Part shown: piece after piece, positions 15,938 through 24,723 of the stretch
Layout: each line of letters opens with the position of its first letter
How positions within the stretch are numbered: position 1 is the first letter of the stretch
Assembly: GCA_963763755.1 (NCBI GenBank)
Contig: CAVXQE010000010.1
Location: forward strand, 248,001-312,000
DNA length: 64,000 nucleotides
DNA from: Gaiellasilicea sp963763755
GTDB taxonomy: Bacteria; Actinomycetota; Thermoleophilia; Gaiellales; Gaiellaceae
Direction of reading: 5' to 3'
Made by a program: the position numbers and the translations under genes
The notes under the pieces: generated by a model
The model's database searches: none
What the model saw: the letters and a program-made list of their open reading frames with translations, nothing else
What the model was told of the DNA's origin: nothing

Positions 15938-15943
15938 TAGGCT
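15938..15943 (+). promoter_or_regulatory. -10 element TAGGCT for leaderless mnmA
   Basis: TAGGCT ends exactly 6 nt before the mnmA ATG. The same hexamer at the same distance precedes steB at 39438. Confidence 0.5.
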
Positions 15944-15949
15944 GGCCGT

Positions 15950-17212
15950 ATGCTCGAAGTCGTCGGCGATTCTGCGCGTGGGGAAGAGCTCGCCTTTGTG
16001 CGCCTCACCATCGACGGCGACCGGATCGTGGACGCCGACGCGCCGGGCCTCGCCCGCCCGCTTGCCGGTCTCACCCTGCTCGAGGCCGCAGCCGTGCCGG
16101 GGGAGACGCTCGCGGCGGACGCGCTCGCAAACGCGCTCGCGCAGGTCTTCAGGGCGGAGCCGGATCCGGACCGAATCGCGGTCGCCATGAGCGGCGGCGT
16201 CGACAGCGCCGTAGCGCTCCTTCGCGCCGGCCCGAAGGCGATCGGAGTCACACTTCGGCTCTGGCTCGACCCGGCAGGACCGGACTCCGAGCGGGCCTGC
16301 TGCTCGCCGGAGGCGGTGATCGCAGCCCGGGAGACGTGTCATGGGCTCGGCCTGCCTCACGTGACGCTCGATCTCCGTGAAGAGTTCCGGCACGCCGTCG
16401 TCGAGCCGTTCGTCCAGGGATATGCCCGCGGCGAGACTCCGAACCCGTGCGGGCGCTGCAACGGCAGCTTCCGGTTCGACGAGCTGCTCGCGTTCTCGGC
16501 CAGGGCCGGAGCCCGGAAGCTCTGGACGGGTCATTACGCACGAATCGTCGAGCGTGACGGCCGGCGGCTGCTGGCGCGCGCAGCCGATCCGGACAAGGAC
16601 CAGTCGTACATGCTGGCGCAGCTCGACCCCGAGAAGCTCGAGCAGATCGAGTTCCCGCTGGGCGAGCTGACCAAGGCCGAGACGCGCGCGGAAGCAGCCG
16701 CCGCAGGGCTCGACGTCGCGGAGCGGCGCGAGAGCCAGGAGGCGTGCTTCCTTGCCGGCGACGACTATCGCTCGTTCCTCGAGCGGCGTGGCCTCGACCG
16801 CGCGGAGGGCGCGATCGTCGACGAAGAGGGCAAGGAGCTCGGCCGGCACGACGGCGTCTGGCGCTTCACGCCCGGCCAGCGGCGCGGGATCGGGGTTGCC
16901 GCGGCTGAGCCTCTGTACGCGCTGCGCACCAATGCGGAGTCCAACACGCTCGTCGTCGGGCCACGCGGCTCACTCGCTCGCACGGATGTCGACGTGACCG
17001 GCGTCCTGCATGCTCCGGTCGACCGCGCCGACGCGAAGCTCCGGTACCGCTCGGCAGCGATCCCCGCTCGTGTCCTGCCGCGGCCCGATGGCTTCGCGCT
17101 CGAGCTCGACCAACCGTCCTACGGCGTCGCACCAGGCCAACTCGCCGTTCTCTACGACGAAGCCGGCGCGGTCGTCGGCTGCGGCGTGGTGTCGGCCGCG
17201 CCGCATCACTAG
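15950..17212 (+). CDS. mnmA: tRNA-specific 2-thiouridylase with extra N-terminal domain
   Basis: Thiolates uridine 34 of tRNA-Lys/Glu/Gln. The enzymatic part begins near residue 77 with the PP-loop AMSGGVDSAVAL. It carries the two catalytic cysteines in TPNPCGRCN and ESQEACFLAGDD, followed by GRHDGVWRFTPGQRRGIG and the C-terminal barrel. Ahead of it sit about 70 extra residues (GDSARGEELAFVRLTIDGDRI and on) resembling the fold and motifs of IscU/NifU scaffolds but with none of their cysteines. The ATG at 15950 is supported by a TAGGCT hexamer 6 nt upstream. The extension could help sulphur delivery or be a structural relic; that is inference. Confidence 0.92.
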   Translation: MLEVVGDSARGEELAFVRLTIDGDRIVDADAPGLARPLAGLTLLEAAAVPGETLAADALANALAQVFRAEPDPDRIAVAMSGGVDSAVALLRAGPKAIGVTLRLWLDPAGPDSERACCSPEAVIAARETCHGLGLPHVTLDLREEFRHAVVEPFVQGYARGETPNPCGRCNGSFRFDELLAFSARAGARKLWTGHYARIVERDGRRLLARAADPDKDQSYMLAQLDPEKLEQIEFPLGELTKAETRAEAAAAGLDVAERRESQEACFLAGDDYRSFLERRGLDRAEGAIVDEEGKELGRHDGVWRFTPGQRRGIGVAAAEPLYALRTNAESNTLVVGPRGSLARTDVDVTGVLHAPVDRADAKLRYRSAAIPARVLPRPDGFALELDQPSYGVAPGQLAVLYDEAGAVVGCGVVSAAPHH

Positions 17213-17215
17213 GAT
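17210..17215 (+). promoter_or_regulatory. -10 element TAGGAT
   Basis: TAGGAT ends 6 nt before the GTG of the DUF948 gene and overlaps the stop codon of mnmA. Confidence 0.45.
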
Positions 17216-17221
17216 CACGTC

Positions 17222-17689
17222 GTGCAACTCCTTGCCGCCAGCGCCGGCGATATCGCGAGCTATGCCCTAGCGGCCTTCCTCGTGGCGGTCGGCGCGGCTC
17301 TTGCGTACATGTTCGTGCGCCTGGGCGGAACCTTCGCGCGCCTTTCCTCGTTCATCAAAGGAACGGAAACGGAATTGCTGCCCGTCATCCACAAGGTCGG
17401 CGAGAGCGTCGACAAGGTGAACGGGCAGCTGGACAAGGTGGACCAGGTGACCGACAGCGCAGTAGACATCGCCGATAGCGCCGACACAGCGGTTCGCGCC
17501 GTGAGCATGGCGATCACGCGGCCCGTGCAGAAGATCTCCGGCCTCGCGGCGGGGATCGCGCATGGCGCTGCGACGCTCAAGGTGCGCCGTGACCCGCGCG
17601 AGGCGGTCCGGGTCGGCAAGGAGGCTGCAGCCAGGCGCGAACGCGATCTCGAGGAAGAGCTTCGCGCGGCTGGCAGCGGCACGCCGTAG
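17222..17689 (+). CDS. DUF948 membrane-anchored protein
   Basis: A 155-residue protein with one N-terminal transmembrane helix (about residues 13-32), then amphipathic helices with the DUF948 pattern (VIHKVGESVDKVNGQLDKVD, about residues 55-75) and a charged cytoplasmic tail. Related proteins are common in Gram-positive bacteria as general-stress or envelope proteins without a defined activity. It starts at a GTG and its stop abuts the ATG of the RsbW-like gene. The DUF948, RsbW-like and sigma genes are therefore probably one transcript. Confidence 0.8.
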   Translation: MQLLAASAGDIASYALAAFLVAVGAALAYMFVRLGGTFARLSSFIKGTETELLPVIHKVGESVDKVNGQLDKVDQVTDSAVDIADSADTAVRAVSMAITRPVQKISGLAAGIAHGAATLKVRRDPREAVRVGKEAAARRERDLEEELRAAGSGTP

Positions 17690-18082
17690 ATGGACGAGTT
17701 CACGATCTCCATTCCGCGCGAGCGCCCGTTCGCAACAGTTGTCGGCCTGGTCGTCGGCGGGATCGCGGCACGGCACGAGGTCACGCTCGATGTCCTCGAC
17801 GACCTCCAGCTCGCGCTCGACGGGGTGCTGGAGCGAACCGACGACGATCACGAGGGCCAGCTCACGATCGAGTTGCGCATCGAGGGCGGCACGATTGCAG
17901 CGTCCATCGGCCCCGTCACCGCCTCGACTGCGGCCGAGCTCGAGGAGGACGCGGGCGAGTCACTCGGCCTGCGCCGCCTGCTCGAAACGGTCGTCGACAG
18001 CGTCGCGCTCACCGAACGGGACGGCGGCCAATGGGTCGAGTTGCACAAGGGCTACGAGCTCGCGGGGAGCGAGTCGACGTGA
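17690..18082 (+). CDS. RsbW/SpoIIAB-like ATPase-fold protein (degenerate)
   Basis: A 130-residue protein with the layout of an anti-sigma factor kinase: a first beta-alpha unit ERPFATVVGLVVGGIAARH, a central helix LDDLQLALDGVLER and a C-terminal ESLGLRRLLETVVDSV. In RsbW-type kinases the central helix carries the N-box Glu and Asn that bind Mg-ATP. Here the equivalent reads ALDGVLERTDD, without the usual ExxxN, and the glycine-rich G1 box is not obvious. ATP binding may therefore be lost. The gene overlaps the sigma factor gene by 4 nt, which strongly suggests that it regulates that sigma factor. Confidence 0.65.
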   Translation: MDEFTISIPRERPFATVVGLVVGGIAARHEVTLDVLDDLQLALDGVLERTDDDHEGQLTIELRIEGGTIAASIGPVTASTAAELEEDAGESLGLRRLLETVVDSVALTERDGGQWVELHKGYELAGSEST

Positions 18083-18855
18083 CGCGCGCCTCCGACAAGG
18101 CGCTGCTTCGGCGCTACCACGAGGAGGGCGATCTCGCCGCCCGGGAGCAGCTGATCGAGCAGTACCTCTCCCTCGTCCGCTCGCTCGCCCGCCGCTACGC
18201 CTACCGCGGCGAGCAGCTCGACGATCTCGTCCAGATCGGCTGCATCGGTCTGATCAAGGCGATCGACCGCTTCGACATCGACCGCGGGGTCGAGCTGACC
18301 ACGTACGCGACGCCGAACATCATCGGCGAGATCAAGCGCCACTTCCGTGACAAGGGCTGGGCCGTGCGCGTCCCGCGCGGCCTCCAGGAGCTCAACGTCC
18401 AGCTGTCGAAGATCGTGGAGGACCAGACGGTCCAGCTCGGCCGGTCGCCGACGATCCCGGAGCTCGCGAAGGCGGCGGGCGTCGAGGAGGAGCTGGTGCT
18501 CGAGGCGCTCGAATCGGGGCGCGCGTACACCTCGCTCTCACTGTCCGTCGGCGGATCCGACGAGGACGGCGAGCTCGACCCGCTCGAGTCGCTCGGGACC
18601 GAAGAGCACCAGTACTCCGTCTCGGAGGACCGGGCGGTGCTAGCACCGGGCTTCCGCGCACTCGACGAGCGCGAGCGGCGCATCCTCCATCTCCGCTTCT
18701 TCGACGGCCTGACGCAGAGCCAGATCGCTCAGCAGGTCGGCATCTCCCAGATGCACGTCTCCCGCCTGATTCGCCGGGCGCTCGAGAAGATCCGCAACGA
18801 GATCGCGACCGACGAGCAGCTCGAAGCGCACGGCGCGAAGCGCGCAGCAAGCTAG
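18079..18855 (+). CDS. RNA polymerase sigma factor, SigB/SigF/SigG family
   Basis: A group 3 sigma factor of 258 residues. Region 2 is clear (LDDLVQIGCIGLIKAIDRFD, then ELTTYATPNIIGEIKRHFRD and WAVRVPRGLQEL). Region 3 lies around SPTIPELAKAAGVEEELV, and region 4 ends in the helix-turn-helix LTQSQIAQQVGISQMHVSRL. The GTG at 18079 overlaps the stop of the RsbW-like gene, indicating coupled synthesis of regulator and sigma factor. In Bacillus and actinobacteria this family controls general stress or developmental genes. No anti-anti-sigma gene is adjacent here. Confidence 0.92.
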   Translation: MTRASDKALLRRYHEEGDLAAREQLIEQYLSLVRSLARRYAYRGEQLDDLVQIGCIGLIKAIDRFDIDRGVELTTYATPNIIGEIKRHFRDKGWAVRVPRGLQELNVQLSKIVEDQTVQLGRSPTIPELAKAAGVEEELVLEALESGRAYTSLSLSVGGSDEDGELDPLESLGTEEHQYSVSEDRAVLAPGFRALDERERRILHLRFFDGLTQSQIAQQVGISQMHVSRLIRRALEKIRNEIATDEQLEAHGAKRAAS

Positions 18856-18885
18856 CGCGGCTGCTCTCGCCGACCGAGGCGTCCC

Positions 18886-18891
18886 TACAAT
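18886..18891 (+). promoter_or_regulatory. -10 element TACAAT for alaS
   Basis: TACAAT, close to the consensus -10, ends 6 nt before the GTG of alaS, giving a leaderless mRNA. Confidence 0.5.
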
Positions 18892-18897
18892 CCTGGG

Positions 18898-21411
18898 GTG
18901 CGTACGACGGCCGAGCTGCGCGAGGGCTTCCTCTCCTTCTTCGAGGAGAAGGGCCACCAGCGGCTGCCGTCATGGCCGCTGATCCCGCGAGCGGACGATC
19001 ATTCGACGCTGCTGACGAGCGCCGGCATGCAGCCTCAGATGCCGTTCTTCCTCGGCCTCGAGCCGCCGCCGGCGCCGCTCACGACCACCTCGCAGAAGTG
19101 CTTCCGGACGCAGGACATCGACGAGGTCGGCCTCGACGGGCACCACCTGACGTTCTTCGAGATGCTCGGCAACTTCTCGTTCGGCCAGTACTTCAAGAAA
19201 GGCGCGATCGAGCTCGCGACCGAGTTCATCCAGGAGCGGCTGCAGCTCGACTGGGATCGCGTCTGGGTGACCGTTCACGCGGGCGACCCGGTCTTCAAGC
19301 TCGGCCCGGACGAGGTCGCGATCAAGGAGTGGGAGGCAATCGGAATGCCGCCCGAGCGCATCGTCGCACTCCCGAGCGTCGAGAACTTCTGGTCTGTCGG
19401 TGGCCCCGGCCCCTGCGGCCCCGACTCCGAGATCTACTGGGATTGGGGAGCCGAGCACGGCTGCGGCGACCCGACGTGCGCCCCCGCATGCCCACGCTGC
19501 GATCGCTTCCTCGAGTTCTGGAACCTCGTCTTCATGCAGTTCGAGCAGCACCCGGACGGGACGTTGACACCGCTCCCGAAGGAGAACATCGACACGGGCC
19601 TGGGTCTCGAACGGCTCGCAGCGATGATGCAGAACGTCCGCTCCGTCTACGAGACGGACGGCTATCAGGCGATCATGAACTGGGTCGCGCACGAAAGCGG
19701 CGTCGCCTTCGGCGACTCCGAGGCCGCCACGAAGGCGCACCGGATCCTCGCCGATCACGGCCGCGGGATGACCTTCCTCGTCGCCGACGGCGTCACGCCG
19801 TCGAACGAGGGTCGTGGCTACGTGCTGCGACGGATCATCCGTCGCGCCGTGCACCAGGCGCGAACGATCGGGCTCGACGATCTCTGGCGCATCAGCGACA
19901 CGGTGGTCGAGCAGATGGGCGACTGGTTCCCGGAGCTGCCGGAGAATCGCGAGCGGATCCGTGAGGTGCTTCGGGCCGAGGAAGAGCGCTTCACCGAGAC
20001 GCTGGCGCGTGGGATGAAGCTCTTCGAGGACGTCGCCGCGGGCGGCGCTATCTCCGGCAAGGAGGCGTTCGACCTGACCGCGACCTACGGCTTCCCGTTC
20101 GAGCTGACCCGCGAGCTGGCGCTCGAGCGCGGGATCCCCGTGGACGAGGACGACTTCCAGCAGCGGATGGCAGGGCACCGAGAGGTCTCGCGTGGCAGCG
20201 GCTCTCGGGTCGTGACAGCTCTCCCGGGTGCCTCGTCGGAGTTCGTCGGCTACGAGCAGACCGAGGTGCTCACGGCGATCATCGCTCTCAACGACCTCGG
20301 TGACGGCCGCTTCGAGGCGAAGCTCGAACGCTCCCCGTTCTATCCGGCCGGCGGCGGCCAGGTCAGCGACACAGGCTGGATCGAGCACGACGAGACCGGC
20401 GCCAGGGCGGAGCTGCGCGACGCGACGCGGGTCGGCGACGACCAGGTGCTCGTCTTCGAGGGCGCCGGCTTCAGCGTGGGCGACCGAGTGAAGGCCGTCG
20501 TCCCGTGGCCGGTGCGCTTCCCGACGATGGCGAACCACACTGCGACTCATCTCCTGCACGAGGCACTCCGGCGGGTGCTCGGCGAGCACGTCGCACAGGC
20601 CGGCTCGGCCGTCCGGCCGGACAAGCTCCGCTTCGACTTCACGCACGAGAAGGCGCTGTCACCGGAGGAGCGCGCGCAGGTCGAGGAACTCGTGAACGAG
20701 CAGATCTTCGTGAACCGGCCGGTGCGGACGTTCGAGACTCCGATCGACGAGGCCCGCAAGCTCGGCGCGCAGATGCTCTTCGGCGAGAAGTACGGGGACA
20801 TCGTGCGGGTGGTCGAGATCAACGGTTTCTCACGCGAGCTGTGCGGGGGCACGCACGTCCGGTCGACCGCCGAGGTCGGGCCGTTCGTGATCCTCTCCGA
20901 GGCCTCTGTCGGGTCGGGCGCGCGCCGGATCGAGGCGGTCACGTCCGGCGAGGCGTTCGCGCTCCTGCACGAGCGTGCGCGAGAGGGCGACGAGCTCCGC
21001 GCCGAGCTCGCCGCTGCTCGCAAGGAGACGAAGACGAAGGCTGCGAAGAAGGACGAGGCCGACTTCACGGTGACGCGGGAGACGACCGCAGGCGACGTCA
21101 CGGTGCTCGTCGTCGACCTCGCGTCGGGCGACGCGCTCGACGTCTCCGACCGGCTCAAGCAGCAGCACGCGCCCGCCGCGGTGATCGTCGGCGGGCGGAA
21201 CGACGGCACGGCGCAGCTCCTGATCAACCTCGACAAGTCGCTCGAGGGCCGCGGCGTCAACGCGGGCGACGTGATTCGCGAGGCGGCGGTGCTGATCGGA
21301 GGGAAGGGCGGTGGTCGGCCGACCATGGCACGTGCCGGCGGCAAGCAGCCCGAGCGCCTGGAGGACGCAGTCGCCCTGGCCGAGAAGACGATCATCGAGG
21401 CGCTCCGCTAG
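18898..21411 (+). CDS. alaS: Alanyl-tRNA synthetase
   Basis: Charges tRNA-Ala and edits mischarged Ser/Gly. The 837-residue protein has the class II core (PLIPRADDHSTLLTSAGMQ; GNFSFGQYFKKGAIE), the editing domain with the zinc-binding HxxxH of NHTATHLLHEALRR and the Cys/His of ELCGGTHVRST, and a short C-terminal domain ending KPERLEDAVALAEKTIIEAL-like. It is slightly shorter than many homologues, mainly in the coiled-coil before the C-Ala domain. The start is a GTG with a -10-like hexamer 6 nt upstream. The following ruvX gene begins immediately after its stop, and the alaS-ruvX-mltG order is common in Gram-positive bacteria. Confidence 0.96.
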   Translation: MRTTAELREGFLSFFEEKGHQRLPSWPLIPRADDHSTLLTSAGMQPQMPFFLGLEPPPAPLTTTSQKCFRTQDIDEVGLDGHHLTFFEMLGNFSFGQYFKKGAIELATEFIQERLQLDWDRVWVTVHAGDPVFKLGPDEVAIKEWEAIGMPPERIVALPSVENFWSVGGPGPCGPDSEIYWDWGAEHGCGDPTCAPACPRCDRFLEFWNLVFMQFEQHPDGTLTPLPKENIDTGLGLERLAAMMQNVRSVYETDGYQAIMNWVAHESGVAFGDSEAATKAHRILADHGRGMTFLVADGVTPSNEGRGYVLRRIIRRAVHQARTIGLDDLWRISDTVVEQMGDWFPELPENRERIREVLRAEEERFTETLARGMKLFEDVAAGGAISGKEAFDLTATYGFPFELTRELALERGIPVDEDDFQQRMAGHREVSRGSGSRVVTALPGASSEFVGYEQTEVLTAIIALNDLGDGRFEAKLERSPFYPAGGGQVSDTGWIEHDETGARAELRDATRVGDDQVLVFEGAGFSVGDRVKAVVPWPVRFPTMANHTATHLLHEALRRVLGEHVAQAGSAVRPDKLRFDFTHEKALSPEERAQVEELVNEQIFVNRPVRTFETPIDEARKLGAQMLFGEKYGDIVRVVEINGFSRELCGGTHVRSTAEVGPFVILSEASVGSGARRIEAVTSGEAFALLHERAREGDELRAELAAARKETKTKAAKKDEADFTVTRETTAGDVTVLVVDLASGDALDVSDRLKQQHAPAAVIVGGRNDGTAQLLINLDKSLEGRGVNAGDVIREAAVLIGGKGGGRPTMARAGGKQPERLEDAVALAEKTIIEALR

Positions 21412-21804
21412 ATGAAGGTCATCGCCCTCGACTACGGCGCCGCGCGAACCGGCGTCGCGATCTCCGACGCAACCGGAACGCTGGCGCGGCCGCTCACGGT
21501 CGTCGAGCGCGCCGCGAGCGAGGCGGGGTTGCGGGAGCTGGTGGCCCTCGTGGCCGCCGAGGGCGCCGAGCGCATCGTCGTCGGGCTCCCCCTGACCCTT
21601 CGCGGTGAGGAGGGGCTGCAGGCGAACGAGACCGCCCTCTTCGTCGACGCTCTCCGGGCCGCCGTCGACGTTCCCGTCGAGTCGTTCGACGAGCGGTTCA
21701 CGACGACGCTCGCCGCCGCCGGCCCGTCTTCGCGGGCACCGGAGGACGCCCGCGCCGCCGCACACCTGCTCGAGAGCTACCTGACGTGGACGAGCAGGGC
21801 ATAA
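21412..21804 (+). CDS. ruvX: Holliday junction resolvase-like protein RuvX/YqgF
   Basis: RNase H-fold nuclease of 130 residues implicated in 16S rRNA 5' processing and proposed as a Holliday junction resolvase. It begins with the conserved IALDYGAARTGVAISD, which holds the first catalytic Asp. GLPLTLRGEEG lies near residue 62, FDERFTT near residue 94, and the acidic end RAAAHLLESYL carries the late active-site carboxylates. It starts directly after alaS and overlaps mltG by 19 nt. Confidence 0.92.
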   Translation: MKVIALDYGAARTGVAISDATGTLARPLTVVERAASEAGLRELVALVAAEGAERIVVGLPLTLRGEEGLQANETALFVDALRAAVDVPVESFDERFTTTLAAAGPSSRAPEDARAAAHLLESYLTWTSRA

Positions 21805-22721
21805 CGCCGGTGATGCCGCCCCGTCCGGGGCGGCCCGAGCGGAAGCCGCCGCGTGGCCAGCTAGCGCGCCGGCGTGCGGCTGCGGCAGTGCTCCTGGTGG
21901 GATTCCTGGCCGTCGCGCTCTACTTCGCACTCGGTCTGCGTGCCGACGACGCCGAGGTCGAAGCGACCACGCCGACGATCACGACCGCACCGAAGCCCGT
22001 CATCCTCAAGATCCTCTTTCCCGAGGGCTTCACGCGCAAGGAGATGGTGCAGCGCGTCGCCGACGTCCGGCAGATCGCAAAGACCAAGCGCAAGGTGACG
22101 CCGAAGCTCTCCGGCAACGCGTACGCGGTCGCGTCGAAGGCCGCGAAGGTGCCGGCGCCCTTCCGGAAGCACGCCCGGGGAATCGAGGGCTTTCTCTTCC
22201 CGGCGACCTACGAGTTCACGCCGAAGACGACGTCGAAGCAGCTCGTCGACGACCAGATCGAGCACTTCAACGACAACTGGGCGAAGGTCGACCAGCGGTA
22301 CGCGAAAACGAAGCAGCTGACGCCCTACGACGTCCTGATCATCGCCTCGATGGTGGAGAAGGAGACGATCGCGCCCGACGAGCGCCCGAAGGTCGCGGCC
22401 GTGATCTACAACCGGCTGAAGGCGCGGATGCCGTTGGGGATCGACGCGACGATTCGCTACGGGCTGGACATTCCCGGCACCGAGTCGCTACGGGTCTCGC
22501 AGCTCGAGAGCGACAACCCGTACAACACCCGGAACCGCACCGGCCTGCCGCCGACCCCGATCGCGAATCCGGGGCTCGCGTCGATGCAGGCGGCTGCTCA
22601 TCCGGCGAAGGTCAAGTACCTCTACTTCGTGCGGAAGCCCGACCGGGTGCATCACTTCTTCACGGCCAGCGAGTCCGAGTTCTTCGCCAAGGCCTGCGAG
22701 TACGGCTACGGCTGCGGCTGA
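21786..22721 (+). CDS. mltG: Endolytic murein transglycosylase
   Basis: Membrane-bound enzyme that cleaves nascent glycan strands and sets their length. The 311-residue protein has a basic cytoplasmic N-terminus, one transmembrane helix (about residues 30-50), a LysM-like region with FPEGFTRKEMVQRVAD, and the YceG catalytic domain. The catalytic Glu is in LIIASMVEKETI, and LPPTPIANPGLASMQAAAHP is the conserved C-terminal motif. It overlaps ruvX by 19 nt and is followed 3 nt later by aroE, an arrangement common in Gram-positive bacteria. Confidence 0.93.
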   Translation: MDEQGITPVMPPRPGRPERKPPRGQLARRRAAAAVLLVGFLAVALYFALGLRADDAEVEATTPTITTAPKPVILKILFPEGFTRKEMVQRVADVRQIAKTKRKVTPKLSGNAYAVASKAAKVPAPFRKHARGIEGFLFPATYEFTPKTTSKQLVDDQIEHFNDNWAKVDQRYAKTKQLTPYDVLIIASMVEKETIAPDERPKVAAVIYNRLKARMPLGIDATIRYGLDIPGTESLRVSQLESDNPYNTRNRTGLPPTPIANPGLASMQAAAHPAKVKYLYFVRKPDRVHHFFTASESEFFAKACEYGYGCG

Positions 22722-22724
22722 GCG

Positions 22725-23436
22725 GTGATCTCCGGCACGACAGGCCTTGTGGGGCTCCTGCGTGATCCCAAGGTGGGCTCGCTCTCGCCGCCGATGCAGA
22801 ACGCCGCATTCGCGGCGCGCGGGCTCGACGTGGCGTACGTCCCGCTCGGCGTCCCGCCCGAGCGGCTCGAAGGACGCGGTGCGAGGGCTCGTCGCCCTCG
22901 GCTTTCTCGGCGCCAACGTGACGACACCGCACAAGCGGGCGGTCGCACTGCTCTGCGACGAGGTCGAAGGTGGCGTCGAGTCGGTCAACACGCTCGTGAT
23001 CCGCGACGGTCGCGTACTCGGCTCCAGCACGGACACCGAGGCGCTCGGGGATCGACGGCCCGGCAAGGCGGCTGTCGTCGGAGCGGGTGGCGCTGCAGCT
23101 GCGTGGATCGCCGAGCTCGAGGCGCGCGGTGCCGAGGTGCGTGTGTTCGCCCGGAAGGGCGAGTGGCCGCCGAACGTCGAGGATGCCGAGCTCGTCGTCC
23201 AGGCGACGCCGGTCAAGGACGAGCTCCTCTTCGAGCCGAGGGCGGGCCAGATCGTGATCGATCTTGCGTACCGCGCGGAGGGTGGCGAGACCGAGCACAC
23301 GGCTGCCGCCCGTGCCGCCGGCTGCGAGGTCGTCGACGGGCTCGAGGTCCTCGTCTTGCAGGGTGCGGCGTCGTTCGAACGCTGGACCGGGCTCCCCGCA
23401 CCCGTTGAGATCATGCGCGCCGCAATCCGCTCGTAG
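22725..23436 (+). CDS. aroE: Shikimate dehydrogenase (one frameshift)
   Basis: Reduces 3-dehydroshikimate to shikimate with NADPH. The first frame reads GTTGLVGLLRDPKVGSLSPP and VAYVPLGVPPERLE. Near 22870 it breaks (net +1) and continues as AVRGLVALGFLGANVTTPHK, which contains the catalytic Lys in NVTTPHK. The substrate-side Asp lies in SSTDTEAL, the NADP loop is VVGAGGAA, and the conserved late Gln is in EVLVLQGAASF. The corrected protein of about 236 residues is short for the family because of a trimmed linker before the Rossmann domain. The start is a GTG 3 nt after mltG. The break is probably a sequencing insertion. Confidence 0.85.
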
Positions 23437-23438
23437 CC

Positions 23439-23470
23439 GGAGAGGGCCTACTCGAAAGCAGGCCCCCTCC
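23439..23470 (+). terminator. Hairpin after aroE
   Basis: GGGCCT (23444-23449) pairs with AGGCCC (23460-23465), extended by GGAG/CTCC around one mismatch. There is no T-tract, so termination is only suggested by its position just after the aroE stop. Between here and aroC (23471-23621) I see no ORF or other feature. Confidence 0.35.
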
Positions 23471-23621
23471 GAGCTGTTCAGCTGTGAATCTGGACGTGGA
23501 CTCCTCGCTAACGTCTGGGAATGCGCTCCCGTCCGCAACGTCATGACCATTGTCGAAGGGTCGAGAAGGAGACGCATGCCGCTTTCGGGTGGTGCGGCGG
23601 TAGCCGTTTCGGCGCGACGCA

Positions 23622-23627
23622 TACGCT
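23622..23627 (+). promoter_or_regulatory. -10 element TACGCT for aroC
   Basis: TACGCT ends 6 nt before the GTG at 23634. This spacing favours that GTG over the TTG at 23628 as the aroC start. Confidence 0.45.
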
Positions 23628-23633
23628 TTGGCG

Positions 23634-24723
23634 GTGATCCTCGGTCTCTCCACCGCCGGCGAGTCGCACGGCCCGGCTCTCGTCGCGATCCTGACCGGGC
23701 TCCCGGCGGGCCTCGAGCTCGACCGGGCTGCGATCGACGCCGACCTCCATCGGCGCCAGCAAGGCTACGGGCGGAGCCCGCGACAGAAGCTCGAGCAGGA
23801 CGAGGTCGAGGTCCTCGCAGGCCTCCGGCACGGGCGTACGCTCGGCACACCGCTCGCGCTCGTCGTCCGCAACCGCGACCACAAGAACTGGGAGTGGGGG
23901 ATGAACCCCTGGCCACCGGAGGGCGAGCCGTCCGGCAAGGGAACGAAGCCGGTGACGCTGCCGCGGCCGGGGCACGCCGACCTGGCGGGGGTGCTCAAGT
24001 ACGGCCACGAGGACGTCCGGAACGCGCTGGAGCGGGCGAGCGCGCGCCACACTGCCGTCTTCGTCGCCGCCGGCGCCGTGGCCAAGGCGCTGCTGGGCGA
24101 GCTCGGGATCACGGTCGAAGGCTCGGTGCTCGAGATCGGCGGCGCAGCGCGAGGGCTGGGAGGAGGCGATCGACGCCGCCCGCGCCGACCGCGACACGCT
24201 TGGCGGGATCGTCGAAGTGCGTGCCACCGGCGTCTTCCCCGGACTCGGCTCCTACGCGACCCGCGAGGATCGGCTCGACGGGCGGTTTGCAGCCGCGCTG
24301 ATGAGCATCCAGGCCGTGAAGGGGGTCGAGATCGGCGACGGCTTCGAGCTCGCGCGCGTTCGCGGCACGTCCGCGCACGACGAGATCGAGCCCGGGCTCG
24401 TACGCCGCTCGAATCGCGCCGGCGGGCTGGAGGCCGGCGTCTCGAACGGCGAGGAGATCGTCGTCCGGGCGGCGATGAAGCCGCTGCCCACACTGATGCG
24501 CCCGCTCGATTCCGTCGATCTCGCGACCGGAGAGGCGGCGCAGGCGCTCGTCGAGCGGAGTGACGTCGCTGCGGTCGAGGCGCTGGCGGTCGTGGCTGAG
24601 GCCGCGGTCGCGTGGGAGCTCGCCCGCGCCGTCCGGGAGAAGCTCGGCGGCGACGCGCTCGTCGACGTGCTCGCAGCGCACCGCGCCTATCTCGACCGCA
24701 TCCAGTGGCCACGCACGCCCTAG
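23634..24723 (+). CDS. aroC: Chorismate synthase (one frameshift)
   Basis: Converts EPSP to chorismate using reduced FMN. The frame starts ILGLSTAGESHGPALVAILT, with the signature GESHG, and continues through RRQQGYGRSPRQKLEQD, the FMN-site RPGHADLAGVLKYG and RNALERASARHTA. Near 24150 it breaks (net +1) and resumes as EEAIDAARADRDTLGGIVEV, then GVFPGLGSYATRED and MKPLPTLMRPLDSVDL. The corrected length of about 362 residues is normal. It overlaps the aroKB fusion by 19 nt. As the enzyme is required for aromatic amino acids, I treat the break as an assembly insertion rather than a pseudogene. Confidence 0.88.
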
